Shown here in pieces: positions 26,764 through 34,977 of a stretch of DNA of 64,000 nucleotides; positions within the stretch are counted from its first letter, which is position 1; every line of letters starts with the position of its first letter. The stretch comes from a bacterium 1xD8-48 (GTDB lineage Bacteria; Bacillota; Clostridia; Lachnospirales; Lachnospiraceae). Under the pieces are notes generated by a model. That model did no database searches, was not told where the DNA came from, and saw only the letters and a program-made list of their open reading frames with translations. The stretch is from positions 124,001 to 188,000 of the forward strand of contig QZDS01000001.1 in NCBI GenBank assembly GCA_009917455.1. The letters run 5' to 3'. The translations under genes were made by a program, and so were the position numbers.

Positions 26764-28092
26764 CTATTTTCTGACAAAAAAAGAATCAATATTTTTCTTG
26801 ATATCAACCGTTCTCATGGTTTTTAACATATATCCCGCAGGTTTTACGGACATGATTCTCTCAACGCTCTGCGGGTCCACTCTCCCTGTCAGGAAAATTA
26901 CGGGAATTTCCGCTATTTTCCCTTCGGAACGAAGCATTTTAAGAGTCTGTATTCCGTCGCACTCCGGCATCTCCAAATCCAGCAGGATAAGGTCGGGTCT
27001 CTCCACAGTGACTGCCTTTAACGCCGCGGCTCCCGAATTGACCGAAGTAACCTTGTAGTTTTTGTCAAGCAGCTTTTTGAGTCCCGCACGCACGGCATTG
27101 GAGTCGTCCACCACCAAAATTTTCTTTTTATCGTCAGTATTCAGATATTTTTTGATTTCATCCATGGCATTCCGGGCGTTAATCGTCCGTCCGGCTTCGC
27201 TGCTTTCGGGAACTGCCCTGAAGGAACAGAACACAAAATAACCGGCCTCCGTGCCGAACAAAAGGCTGCACTCAGGATTCACCTTTTCAAAAACCTCCTG
27301 AAACTGCCCGGCGGTCATCAGACTTTCCTCCACAACCTCCTGCTGCCCTCCGGAAGCAAAGCATGCTTTCACCCGTTTCAGGAACTGCCGTGAAATATAT
27401 CTGGTTGCATTGACAACCACGTCGTCCACTTTATCAAACTGAATACCCAGCATCGCTCCCACCGTGCCCGTAAGGAGCTCGTTTTCAAGGATAAAAATCG
27501 TTTCTCTCCGCTCGCCGCCCGGAATCTCGCAAACCAGGCGATAGTAAATTCCCTTACCGAAATCTTCCCCTCTGTAATGCTCGTTTATCACCCGGGCATC
27601 CAGCATAAACATTTCCCGCATGGTTCTGATAATTGTTTTTTCCAGTGCTGAAATATCCTCCTCGGGAAGGATTTCGTCCCATTTGCTTGGGATTCTGCCT
27701 GTGATGGCCTGGTCTTCCGTCAGCGTGTGTGCCGTCATCCATCCGATACATACGCCCAGAAAATGACGGACGGCATCCACAGAGTAATTCGTATCCTCCA
27801 GCTCCCTCTCAAGAGCGGGAAGGGTTTTCAGCCGGAAATTTCTGTGTATACGCCTGTGCCTCTCATAGCCGCTGTAGCCCACAGACTTCATGTATTCCTC
27901 TTCTTCCGCAAAATGCTTCATGGTATGGGACCTTAAATATTTTATCCCTTCCTCACATACCCAACGGCTTTTTATCTTGTTCTCGCTTACGGCAAGCAGC
28001 CTGTTCATAGTGGAAAAAAGCTGTTTATGCGCCTTGTCAACGATATCCACGCCGATATTAAATCTGTCCTGCCATTCCAGTCCGCTACTCAT
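26764..28092 (-). CDS. hemerythrin - CheX-like - receiver domain protein
   Basis: 442 residues. Residues 1-135 are a bacteriohemerythrin with all expected di-iron ligands: H22, H60, E64, H79, H83, H122 and D127. Residues about 150-300 resemble CheX/CheC phosphatases (LTGTVGAMLGIQFDKVDDVVVNATRYISRQFL). Residues 326-442 are a REC domain with VVDD and phosphoacceptor Asp in LILLDLEMPECDG. The protein has no membrane segment. It may bind O2 or NO at the di-iron site and regulate phosphoryl flow by dephosphorylating a partner. The ribosome site sits inside the end of the GH43 gene, two bases upstream, so it is co-transcribed with GH43. Confidence 0.85.
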   Translation of the reverse strand: MSSGLEWQDRFNIGVDIVDKAHKQLFSTMNRLLAVSENKIKSRWVCEEGIKYLRSHTMKHFAEEEEYMKSVGYSGYERHRRIHRNFRLKTLPALERELEDTNYSVDAVRHFLGVCIGWMTAHTLTEDQAITGRIPSKWDEILPEEDISALEKTIIRTMREMFMLDARVINEHYRGEDFGKGIYYRLVCEIPGGERRETIFILENELLTGTVGAMLGIQFDKVDDVVVNATRYISRQFLKRVKACFASGGQQEVVEESLMTAGQFQEVFEKVNPECSLLFGTEAGYFVFCSFRAVPESSEAGRTINARNAMDEIKKYLNTDDKKKILVVDDSNAVRAGLKKLLDKNYKVTSVNSGAAALKAVTVERPDLILLDLEMPECDGIQTLKMLRSEGKIAEIPVIFLTGRVDPQSVERIMSVKPAGYMLKTMRTVDIKKNIDSFFVRK

Positions 28093-28093
28093 A

Positions 28094-29647
28094 CTATTCC
28101 CCCCTTAATATATTATGCGCCTTTTCTAATTTGAACACTGAGAAATCCATTCTTCCGCTTCCCTTAAAACAAAAATACAGGGCATGGACACCGCTTACCG
28201 GTTCCGTTTTCCCGCAGACAGGCGTCCAGTCCTGCGCGTCCAAATTTACCGCAATCTCTCCGACAGCATTTTCCGGGGTATCCACGGCTATCATAACCCT
28301 TCCGTCCGCTTTTCCCCTTATAAGCAGCGTCGCCTGTTCCATTCCGTCAAAAGCAAAATATTTGTATCCCATAACGCTTCCGTCTTTTATATTCTTAATA
28401 TACTGAACGGGCTCCTCCCTGTCTTTTTCCGCAAGACTGTCCGTCGGCTCAAAGTCGGGTACATCCTGGGTCAGATAGGGATAATCCTCTTTCATGACGT
28501 CGGGCATGGAAAGCACCTGCTTTCCGCCTCGGTTAATCTGACAGGCGATTGCCGCCGGATATGTACCAACTCCCTTTAAGGGTCCCTTATTTAATCCGCA
28601 GGACGTCACCTCCGCCTGGGCAATCGCTCCCTTCTCATCAAAATAAATCTTTTCCGCACAGCCCTGTCTGCTGTAATTCGTCCGGTTCGTCTGCCTGTGA
28701 TAAAAGACGTACCACTGGCCGGCGGCGCATTCGATTCCTCCATGGGTATTTCCCAGGCAGTTAAGCGGCTCTTCCTCCTTACGCCCGTTTAAAAAGATAT
28801 CGGCAATATCCACCAGCGTCCCCCCGAAACGATAGCCTTCGTCAGGCCTGTCGCTTACGGCATAGCACAGCTCATGGCTTCTGACGGAAGAATATACAAA
28901 GTAATATCTGCCGTTGATTTTTCTGATAGAGCTGGCCTCAAAAAAGGCATGGCCGTCATACTCCGTCCCTTCCGCCTCATGGATATCAGGCAAAAGATGC
29001 TTCGGCTCTGTGGCCAGAGTAAGCATATCCTCCTTAAGCGTCATCACCTGAGAGCCCTTGTCCGAATCAAAGCACTCCTTATGCATCGGCGCATTTCCGG
29101 AATACAGATAAATTGTCCCGCCATCGTCAATAAAAATTCCGGGGTCGAACTGAATCAAATCGCCCGCTCTCTTTCCCAGCGCCGTCCCGTCCTCATGGCG
29201 GACAAAGCCCAGAAATTCGTATTTTCCTGCCGGTTGGTCGCATACCGCAACGGCAATCTCCGGCAGATAATCCAGGCAGTAATACAGATAGTATTTTCCG
29301 TCCAGCCCCCGCACCACATCAGGCGCCCACATTGCATGAATGCCCGGCAGATTTAAGGAATTCTCCTTTACTTCAATCCCCGGTTTCACTTCAAAGGGCT
29401 GTGCATCAGCGGGAATATTCTGATTACGCGGATCCTGTTCCTTCCGGTAAATAATACCTTCATACCGCCAGTCAGTCAAATCATTCACATCTGCAGAATA
29501 GCAGATATAATCATTCAGACAGAACTGCGCGCCGTCAAAGCGGTCGTGGCTGCCGTAGAGATAAATTCTGCCGCCAAACACATGAGGCTCCCCGTCCGGG
29601 ACATATTCAAATGTCGGCATATAAGGGTTATAAACTTGCTTACTCAT
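28094..29647 (-). CDS. glycoside hydrolase family 43 protein
   Basis: 517 residues, ATG with GGAG upstream and no signal peptide, so probably intracellular. The N-terminal beta-propeller (about 1-330) has GH43 features: YNPYMPTFEYVPDGEPHVF near the start with the candidate base Asp17 region, MWAPDVVRGLDGKYYLYYCLDY near 120-140, EGTEYDGHAFFEASSIRKINGRYYFVYS with the catalytic Glu, and HGGIECAAGQWYVFYHRQ. The C-terminal 130 residues form a beta-rich accessory domain (FDGMEQATLLIRGKADGRV). Likely substrates are arabinosyl or xylosyl oligosaccharides. It precedes the hemerythrin-REC gene in one operon; a structured repeat lies 90 bases upstream in the same orientation. Confidence 0.82.
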   Translation of the reverse strand: MSKQVYNPYMPTFEYVPDGEPHVFGGRIYLYGSHDRFDGAQFCLNDYICYSADVNDLTDWRYEGIIYRKEQDPRNQNIPADAQPFEVKPGIEVKENSLNLPGIHAMWAPDVVRGLDGKYYLYYCLDYLPEIAVAVCDQPAGKYEFLGFVRHEDGTALGKRAGDLIQFDPGIFIDDGGTIYLYSGNAPMHKECFDSDKGSQVMTLKEDMLTLATEPKHLLPDIHEAEGTEYDGHAFFEASSIRKINGRYYFVYSSVRSHELCYAVSDRPDEGYRFGGTLVDIADIFLNGRKEEEPLNCLGNTHGGIECAAGQWYVFYHRQTNRTNYSRQGCAEKIYFDEKGAIAQAEVTSCGLNKGPLKGVGTYPAAIACQINRGGKQVLSMPDVMKEDYPYLTQDVPDFEPTDSLAEKDREEPVQYIKNIKDGSVMGYKYFAFDGMEQATLLIRGKADGRVMIAVDTPENAVGEIAVNLDAQDWTPVCGKTEPVSGVHALYFCFKGSGRMDFSVFKLEKAHNILRGE

Positions 29648-29736
29648 TTCTGCTTGTCTCCTTGTCAGTATTTCTCCATAGTTTTTCCTATTATATCACT
29701 CTTTGCTTTGATACAGCAAGTTAAATTGGAGGGGAG

Positions 29737-29896
29737 GACGCTCAAAAAGAAGGGGAGGTATCCTCCGTCGTCGCGCTCTCGCTCTATAAAAACGTAGCGG
29801 ATGCCAGGCTCGCGAGCTGCATGGCAGCTCGATACCTCGCCAGGCACCGACGTTTTTATAAGGACTCCTTAAGGATACCGCCCCACCTTTGAGCTG
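29737..29896 (-). repeat. structured repeat element, copy 1
   Basis: The minus-strand element begins ACAGCTCA and ends TGAGCGTC. The outer arms (GCTCAAA..GGTATCC region at 29740-29762 and GGATACC..TTTGAGC at 29873-29894) pair over about 20 bp. Inside are an AAGGAGTCCTT block, a second stem ATAAAAACGT/ACGTTTTTAT (29786-29795 and 29850-29859), a variable apical hairpin and the conserved AGAGCGAGAGCGCGACGACGGA strand. It matches two other copies in the window. It lies 90 bases upstream of the GH43 start. Confidence 0.75.
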
Positions 29897-30071
29897 TCTC
29901 CGGCTCGCCGAGCAGCTATGATTTAGTGAATATACTGTCTTTATTTAGCCTTACGCTCTGTAATTCGTTATTTTATTGATTATAGTTGGAGCAAATGCAT
30001 GATATAGCTTCAGAATTTAATATAATTAGAACGTTTTATGGTGGATTTTATAATTGGAAAGCTACCGGTAC

Positions 30072-30235
30072 ACAGCTCAGAAAGATGTGCGTTTCCTCAA
30101 GGAGCCCTTATGAAAACGTCAGTACTTAACGAGGCCGGGGACTGCTATGCAGTCCCCGGGCCGAGTTTAGTACTGCTACGTTTTCATAGAGCGAGAGCGC
30201 GGCGACGGAGGAAACGCACATCCTTCTGAGCGTCA
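30072..30235 (+). repeat. structured repeat element, copy 2
   Basis: The same layout as copy 1 but on the plus strand, with 5' ends of the two copies facing each other 175 bases apart. The outer arms (30075-30097 and 30209-30231) have a different sequence from copy 1 yet still pair almost perfectly (GATGTGCGTTTCC with GGAAACGCACATC). The second stem is ATGAAAACGT/ACGTTTTCAT, itself a compensated change. The apical hairpin contains a perfect 10-bp stem CGGGGACTGC/GCAGTCCCCG. The stretch between copies 1 and 2 holds no recognisable gene. Confidence 0.75.
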
Positions 30236-30281
30236 CCCTTTCTCAAACCTCAAACCTCAATCCACCACCCTCTCTCAAACC

Positions 30282-32873
30282 TCAATCCGCCACCTTAAAT
30301 GAAACCCTCACCACAAACAAGTCCGCGTCCGTCTCCCAGGAAAAGGCTCCGCCGCAGGCCTCCGTAAAGCTCTGGGCGATGGACAGCCCCAGACCGCTGC
30401 CGCCGTCCGTGCGGCTCTCGTCCCCTCTTATAAAACGCTCCGTAAAGTCCCTGTCCCTGGCAAGCTCCAACTGAGAGGTGTTCTTCACGCTGGCAACCGC
30501 CAGCTCCCCGTCCGTTTTCAGGGTCACGTACACCCTGGAACCGTCAAGGGAATATTTGATGGCATTCTGGAACAGGTTCTGGAATACCCGGTACATCCGC
30601 TGGCCGTCCGCCATAATCATTACTGCGTCCTCCGGGATTTCCGTGCGGAAGGAAACCGCGCTTTTACTAATCTGTTCTTCCATGTCCGCCATGGTCTGGC
30701 GCAGGAGCTTTCCGAAGTCCAGTCTCTCCATGTGCATGGGCAGCTCCCCGGAGGCGGCCTTGCTCACCGCAAACACATCCTGTACCATGTTTTTCAGCCT
30801 CTGGGACTTTTCGTCCAGAATCGTCACATAATCCCTTACATGGTCGGGAAGCCCCTCCTCCTGCTTTAAAAACTGCACATAACTGATAATGGAGGTCAGA
30901 GGCGTCTTAATGTCATGAGACACGTTGGCAATCAGCTCCACCTTCATCCGCTCGCTTTTCATCTGCTCGTCCACAGCCTTCGCCATGCCATGGCGGATAT
31001 CCTCAAGCTGCATCATAAGGCCGTCAAGGTCGTGGCCGGAAAAATCACCGCCGATATCCGTATAGTTGCCCTTTCGGATTTCTCCCACATTCAGCGCAAG
31101 TACCTCCAAATCCCTGGCCGTCTCCATATTTTTTCTGCCGATAGCATACGCCAGTATCAGGAAAGCTGCGGTTCCAAGGGCTGCCAGCAGTCCGATGATA
31201 ACAGCGGCGGCGGTTCCGCTTATCCAGACAGCTTCATTTCCCCGGGCCGTCCTTCTTATGACGAGCAAAACAGCCATAAACGCCGCATAGGAAGCGGCCC
31301 CGGCAAAGAGGGCTGCATTCCTCACCGCCGCTTTCCGTGAAAGTGCCTGATTCAGATTTTTCACGGAGAAGGTTCTCCAAAGCCCGGCAATCAGCCCCTG
31401 CTTCCAGACCTTTTTGTTGTGTCGTAAGTCGTTCCAGATAAAATAAACCGTCCAGAACAGCACAATCCAGAACAGCGGGGAAAGATTGCGCATTATCTCC
31501 CTGCCAAGCGCAAGTACGGTTTCCGTGCCGTACTCATAATCGTAAGCTACAACGATTTCTTCCCACAGGCCGTATCCGCCGTATTCGTAACTGCTCCTTA
31601 TCATAATGAAAGCCTCGGCGCACAGCGCGCCAAAAAGTAAAAGTACTTTGGCTTCCACCCAGATTTTTCCCTGAAAACCGGCGATTCCAGTAAGCGCCTC
31701 CCGCCGGCTTTTGCGGAAAAGGAGCGATAAAAGAAGCAGGCCTATGCCAATCGTCAGACATACCGCCTCCCGAAACAACGCTTTCCGGCTGCTTAGACAG
31801 TTATAGTTCAACCAGTACAGGGCGTTGTCATACTGCCTTGAGCCTCCTTTTCCGTAAGCGCCCTCTGTGTAAATGACCGGCTCTGCGGCCGCGGCAATAC
31901 AGACTCTTGCTTTCTTTATGCTTTCATCCGCCGGAAAATTATAGTAGCCCGGAACGTACCACATACTCCCTTCATCTGCGCCGGTTCCCTCCCGGTAATA
32001 GCCGTCCCCGTAAACGTCAAGCTCCTGCCCGTCCTTTACGATTCTCACCTTTTCCCCGTCAAAATAAAGAAAGAAGTTATAGCCTGCAAGCTCTGTTCCA
32101 TCAGCGGCCTTTCCTTCCAACGCGGCCATGCCGCCCTCTGCCGAAAGAGCGTCCGAATTGGCATACAATACCTTTCCGTCACAGGAAACGGAGTAAAGCA
32201 CATTTTTGTCTCCCTTAACGGTATCATGGTACTTCTGCGCAATTTCCTTTTTCTCCTCCTCCGACAGCTTCTTCCTGCCGAAAGCGTCGTAGCCCTCCTG
32301 GCTCTGCGCCCCATCTTCCGTCGCCTCGCTCCGGCAAGCGGCGATCTCCTCCTCCAGCTGCTTCCGGCAGGCTTCCATCTCCTGCGCGGACATTATCCCC
32401 AACTCATTGCTGTACGCTTCCGGATTTTCCTCTGCATCCTCCAGCATTTCCTGATAATTCTCCTGCAATGCGTCGAGCTCATCAAGGAGCGATTCCAGAT
32501 TCGCAATCTGACTCTCCTTTTCCGCAATATAATTCCAGTAATCGCCGTAATATTGGTCGTCATAAGCATAATTGTAGTAGTAACTGCTGCCGCCTTCAGC
32601 CAGATAAGCATCGCCGTTGTCGTATATCCATGTGTTCTCCGGCACGCCCCCGGCGGCTATCGCCAGAAGATTTTCAAGCCGGTTTCCGATATACCCCCGA
32701 AACCGCCCGCTTTCCTGATAATCATTTTCCAGTATTTCTCCCAGCTGCCAGAGTGCCGCTCCCCGTGGCTTATCCCTCATAAGACCTGTAATGCCCCACA
32801 GCGTCAGCGTAACGCCCAGAGCGAAAATCATAAAACTAATTGCCTTTTTCCTGTTTTTCCATTTTGTATCCAA
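30282..32873 (-). CDS. large multi-pass sensor histidine kinase
   Basis: 863 residues from a TTG start that overlaps the response-regulator end by 38 bases; an ATG 14 codons later would remove the basic leader of helix 1. Helix 1 at 12-31 is followed by an external region to about 368 with a Tyr-rich patch (96-113) and a coiled coil (120-182). Several membrane helices lie at 371-388, 408-425, 465-480 and 518-580. A HAMP-like linker leads to H653 (ANVSHDIKTPLTSIISYVQFL) and an ATPase domain with NLFQNAIKYS and GGSGLGLSIA. The large outer domain is unusual. The ligand is unknown. Confidence 0.88.
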   Translation of the reverse strand: MDTKWKNRKKAISFMIFALGVTLTLWGITGLMRDKPRGAALWQLGEILENDYQESGRFRGYIGNRLENLLAIAAGGVPENTWIYDNGDAYLAEGGSSYYYNYAYDDQYYGDYWNYIAEKESQIANLESLLDELDALQENYQEMLEDAEENPEAYSNELGIMSAQEMEACRKQLEEEIAACRSEATEDGAQSQEGYDAFGRKKLSEEEKKEIAQKYHDTVKGDKNVLYSVSCDGKVLYANSDALSAEGGMAALEGKAADGTELAGYNFFLYFDGEKVRIVKDGQELDVYGDGYYREGTGADEGSMWYVPGYYNFPADESIKKARVCIAAAAEPVIYTEGAYGKGGSRQYDNALYWLNYNCLSSRKALFREAVCLTIGIGLLLLSLLFRKSRREALTGIAGFQGKIWVEAKVLLLFGALCAEAFIMIRSSYEYGGYGLWEEIVVAYDYEYGTETVLALGREIMRNLSPLFWIVLFWTVYFIWNDLRHNKKVWKQGLIAGLWRTFSVKNLNQALSRKAAVRNAALFAGAASYAAFMAVLLVIRRTARGNEAVWISGTAAAVIIGLLAALGTAAFLILAYAIGRKNMETARDLEVLALNVGEIRKGNYTDIGGDFSGHDLDGLMMQLEDIRHGMAKAVDEQMKSERMKVELIANVSHDIKTPLTSIISYVQFLKQEEGLPDHVRDYVTILDEKSQRLKNMVQDVFAVSKAASGELPMHMERLDFGKLLRQTMADMEEQISKSAVSFRTEIPEDAVMIMADGQRMYRVFQNLFQNAIKYSLDGSRVYVTLKTDGELAVASVKNTSQLELARDRDFTERFIRGDESRTDGGSGLGLSIAQSFTEACGGAFSWETDADLFVVRVSFKVAD

Positions 32874-33546
32874 TGCCCCACACCACCTTTAAATATTCTG
32901 GCTCTTTCGGATTCAGTTCCATTTTTTCACGGATGCGCCTGATATGCACCATCACGGTATTCTCCGACGCAAAGGCTTCCTCCTCCCACACACGGCGGTA
33001 GATTTCCTCCGCCGGAAAGACACGTCCCGGGTTTCGCATAAAAAGCTCTACGATTTTCGTCTCCGTTGCGGTGAGCTTCACCGCTTCCCCGTCCGCATAA
33101 AGGATTTTTTCTCCGGTGTTATAAAGCAGACGGCCGTTACGGATTTCGTCCGCCCTGTTTCCCGCATGGATATCGCCAAGGCTAGTGTATCTGCGGAGAT
33201 GGCTTTTTACCCGGGCTGCCAGCTCCTGCGGATTATAGGGCTTGGACACATAATCGTCCGCCCCCATGGAAAGCCCTAACACCTTGTCGCTGTCCTCGCT
33301 CTTTGCGCTTAACACGATGATTGGGATATTCTGCTTTTCCCTGATACGCATGACTGCGGAAAGTCCGTCCAGCTTCGGCATCATCACATCGATGAGCACA
33401 AGCCTCACCGGCTTTGTGGAAAGAGTATCCAACGCCTGCAGGCCGTCATAGGCTTTCAGTACCTCGTACCCCTCGCCCTCAAGCAATATGCTGATGGCCT
33501 TCACTATCTCTCTGTCGTCATCCACTACCAGTATACATTCTCCCAT
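32836..33546 (-). CDS. OmpR-family response regulator
   Basis: 236 residues. REC domain with VVDDDREI, phosphoacceptor Asp near 53 (VLIDVMMPKLDG) and the switch region LSAKSEDSDKVLGLSMGADDYVSKPYNP. A winged-helix effector domain follows (VKLTATETKIVELFM, then RVWEEEAFASENTVMVHIRRIREKM). It is the first gene of a pair with the large kinase. A direct-repeat box 125 bases upstream has the same TAAGAAA core and 11-base spacing as the VanR boxes. Confidence 0.92.
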   Translation of the reverse strand: MGECILVVDDDREIVKAISILLEGEGYEVLKAYDGLQALDTLSTKPVRLVLIDVMMPKLDGLSAVMRIREKQNIPIIVLSAKSEDSDKVLGLSMGADDYVSKPYNPQELAARVKSHLRRYTSLGDIHAGNRADEIRNGRLLYNTGEKILYADGEAVKLTATETKIVELFMRNPGRVFPAEEIYRRVWEEEAFASENTVMVHIRRIREKMELNPKEPEYLKVVWGIGYKMEKQEKGN

Positions 33547-33670
33547 TGTCCCTTACCACGCCTTTCCCTTTGCTTTACAGCCCCGCATGCTTCCAAAGCC
33601 TTTTCGTGCAAAACTGTACCCTTGAGCTGCTATCAGAATATAACGAAATATTTACAAATTCCGATGGGTA

Positions 33671-33690
33671 TTTCTTACAAGTTTCTTACA
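33671..33690 (-). promoter_or_regulatory. candidate response-regulator box (TGTAAGAAA direct repeat)
   Basis: On the minus strand TGTAAGAAA is repeated exactly, 11 bases apart, upstream of the OmpR-family regulator gene. Spacing and position fit an autoregulatory site. Confidence 0.5.
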
Positions 33691-33717
33691 TTCCCTATTC
33701 TAGCACAACAGAAGGCA

Positions 33718-33753
33718 TCTTAAAAGGCGCGTGAATTTTTTCCACGCGCCTTT
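33718..33753 (-). terminator. rho-independent terminator
   Basis: AAAGGCGCGTG and CACGCGCCTTT form an 11-bp stem. On the minus strand it continues into TTAAG, about 35 bases after the acetyltransferase relic. Confidence 0.75.
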
Positions 33754-33788
33754 CCGCCGCATTGTTATTACCTGTTTTCCTTCCGTGT

Positions 33789-34100
33789 TCAGAGCATGGT
33801 ATCTCTCTCCCCGACAATGCCCTTATGGTTTCCTGTAAGGAATATCCCCCTGCATGGATTCCCTGCTGCGACACAATCAGGCGGGACAGGGCGGTTTACA
33901 ACACTTCCAGCCCCTGTCACGCTGTTTTCGCCTGTGGTAACTCCCGGCAGAAGAATACAGCCGCCGCCAATACGGATAGGCTTATTATCTACGAAAGTGC
34001 AGTTTATATTGATTATCACATTGCTTCCCCAAAAAATATTTTTCCCATAATCGCAATAAAAAGGTGTGTCGATTGCTTCGTAATACACAATATCCTTCCC
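33789..34100 (-). pseudogene. sugar O-acetyltransferase (Maa/LacA-like) remnant
   Basis: The frame contains the family motifs PFYCDYGKNIFWGSN and then jumps from NCTFVDNKP directly to IRIGGGCILLPGVTTGENSVTGAGSVV and VAAGNPCR. Intact left-handed beta-helix acetyltransferases have about 40 residues between these points, including the catalytic His region, and about 60 residues before the first motif. Both parts are missing here. The fragment starts within the 3' end of the HD-protein gene. It is a decayed gene with an internal deletion. Confidence 0.75.
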
Positions 34101-34101
34101 T

Positions 34102-34701
34102 TTAACGAAAACTGTTTTCCACAACACCCGGGAGCAAGGTATAAACAGAACAGCCAATCTGATTTTCAAACAGTTCTTTTATCTCTAAAATTTTTTTCCA
34201 CCTGTCTATTGTTGCCGGACGGGCGCCGTACCGTATTGTCACATCTACAAATCTCTTTTCCAAAAGGCAGAACCCCGCAGGCATAGCCAATGCGTCACAT
34301 AGCTGCACTAAACGGTCATAATCATCATATACCGCCTCTTCGACAAACTTTTTTATGAACAGGTAATCCTCATCACTGACATCAAATTCCCCGATAGATG
34401 TATCAATATCCTGTATCATAAATGCGTGGGATATACATATCTGTGCAACTTTTTCCCACCCACGCTCTATACAGTAACGATAGCCGTCTATCAGATGCCT
34501 TTCCGAACTCACTCCGGCATAACGTCCAATATCGTGTAACAGTCCGAAAAGATACGCCTGTTCAGAAGATAAATCTTTACAGTGTGACGCAATGTTTTTA
34601 CAGGCTTCGGCTACATACCGGGAATGGTCTACCCATGCCCCCGGATTGGATTCTGACGCTTCCTTTAATGCCAGTTCTGCGGTCTGAATATTTAGCTCCA
34701 T
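34102..34701 (-). CDS. HD-domain phosphohydrolase-like protein
   Basis: 199 residues from the ATG at 34701, preceded by AAAGGAG. The HD signature is H in DHSRYVAEAC (about 24), HD in LFGLLHDIGRYAG (54-55) and a later D in LVQLCDALA. Such proteins hydrolyse phosphomonoester or cyclic nucleotide substrates with two metal ions. The specific substrate is unknown. A terminator-like hairpin lies immediately before its ribosome site, which suggests read-through control. Confidence 0.8.
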   Translation of the reverse strand: MELNIQTAELALKEASESNPGAWVDHSRYVAEACKNIASHCKDLSSEQAYLFGLLHDIGRYAGVSSERHLIDGYRYCIERGWEKVAQICISHAFMIQDIDTSIGEFDVSDEDYLFIKKFVEEAVYDDYDRLVQLCDALAMPAGFCLLEKRFVDVTIRYGARPATIDRWKKILEIKELFENQIGCSVYTLLPGVVENSFR

Positions 34702-34712
34702 TTTAACTCCTT

Positions 34713-34750
34713 TCAAAAAGGCGGGGCTGGCAGATAAACCGTCCAACCCC
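34713..34750 (-). terminator. terminator/attenuator hairpin before the HD gene
   Basis: On the minus strand GGGGTTGG pairs with CCAGCCCC around a 12-base loop and is followed by GCCTTTTTG. It sits between the possible 17-codon frame and the HD gene, whose ribosome site starts right after the T run. Confidence 0.6.
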
Positions 34751-34835
34751 ATTATGATGAAATATTTACAGACAAATCAGCAATCCCCGACATAATATGA
34801 AACAATGTTCATATAGTTCGTTGGATCAGGGATTT

Positions 34836-34889
34836 CTAAAACAAGCCGCACTGTATCTTTTCTTCCTCATTGATGTTCAGTTTTAACAC
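34836..34889 (-). CDS. possible 17-residue peptide
   Basis: A GTG at 34889, ten bases after a strong AGGAGG at 34900-34905, opens a 17-codon frame: LKLNINEEEKIQCGLF after the start. It lies between the AraC-regulator gene and a terminator hairpin. The strength of the ribosome site is the only positive sign; it may be a leader peptide, a signalling peptide or chance. Confidence 0.3.
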   Translation of the reverse strand: MLKLNINEEEKIQCGLF

Positions 34890-34977
34890 TTTGCACTCAC
34901 CTCCTGTAAATAGCTGATTTACTTTACAGATATCATTATAATGCAGGCGGTGTAGGAAAAATATTTCATTTCTGCCA

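Noticed and set aside
29660-29740. IS element termini around the structured repeats
   Set aside because: No transposase fragment or constant terminal inverted repeat with target duplication was found. The outer arms differ between copies.
29737-30235. CRISPR array or attC-like integron site for the repeats at 29.7-30.2 kb
   Set aside because: There are only two copies here, in opposite orientation, with variable stems, no regular spacers and no integrase.
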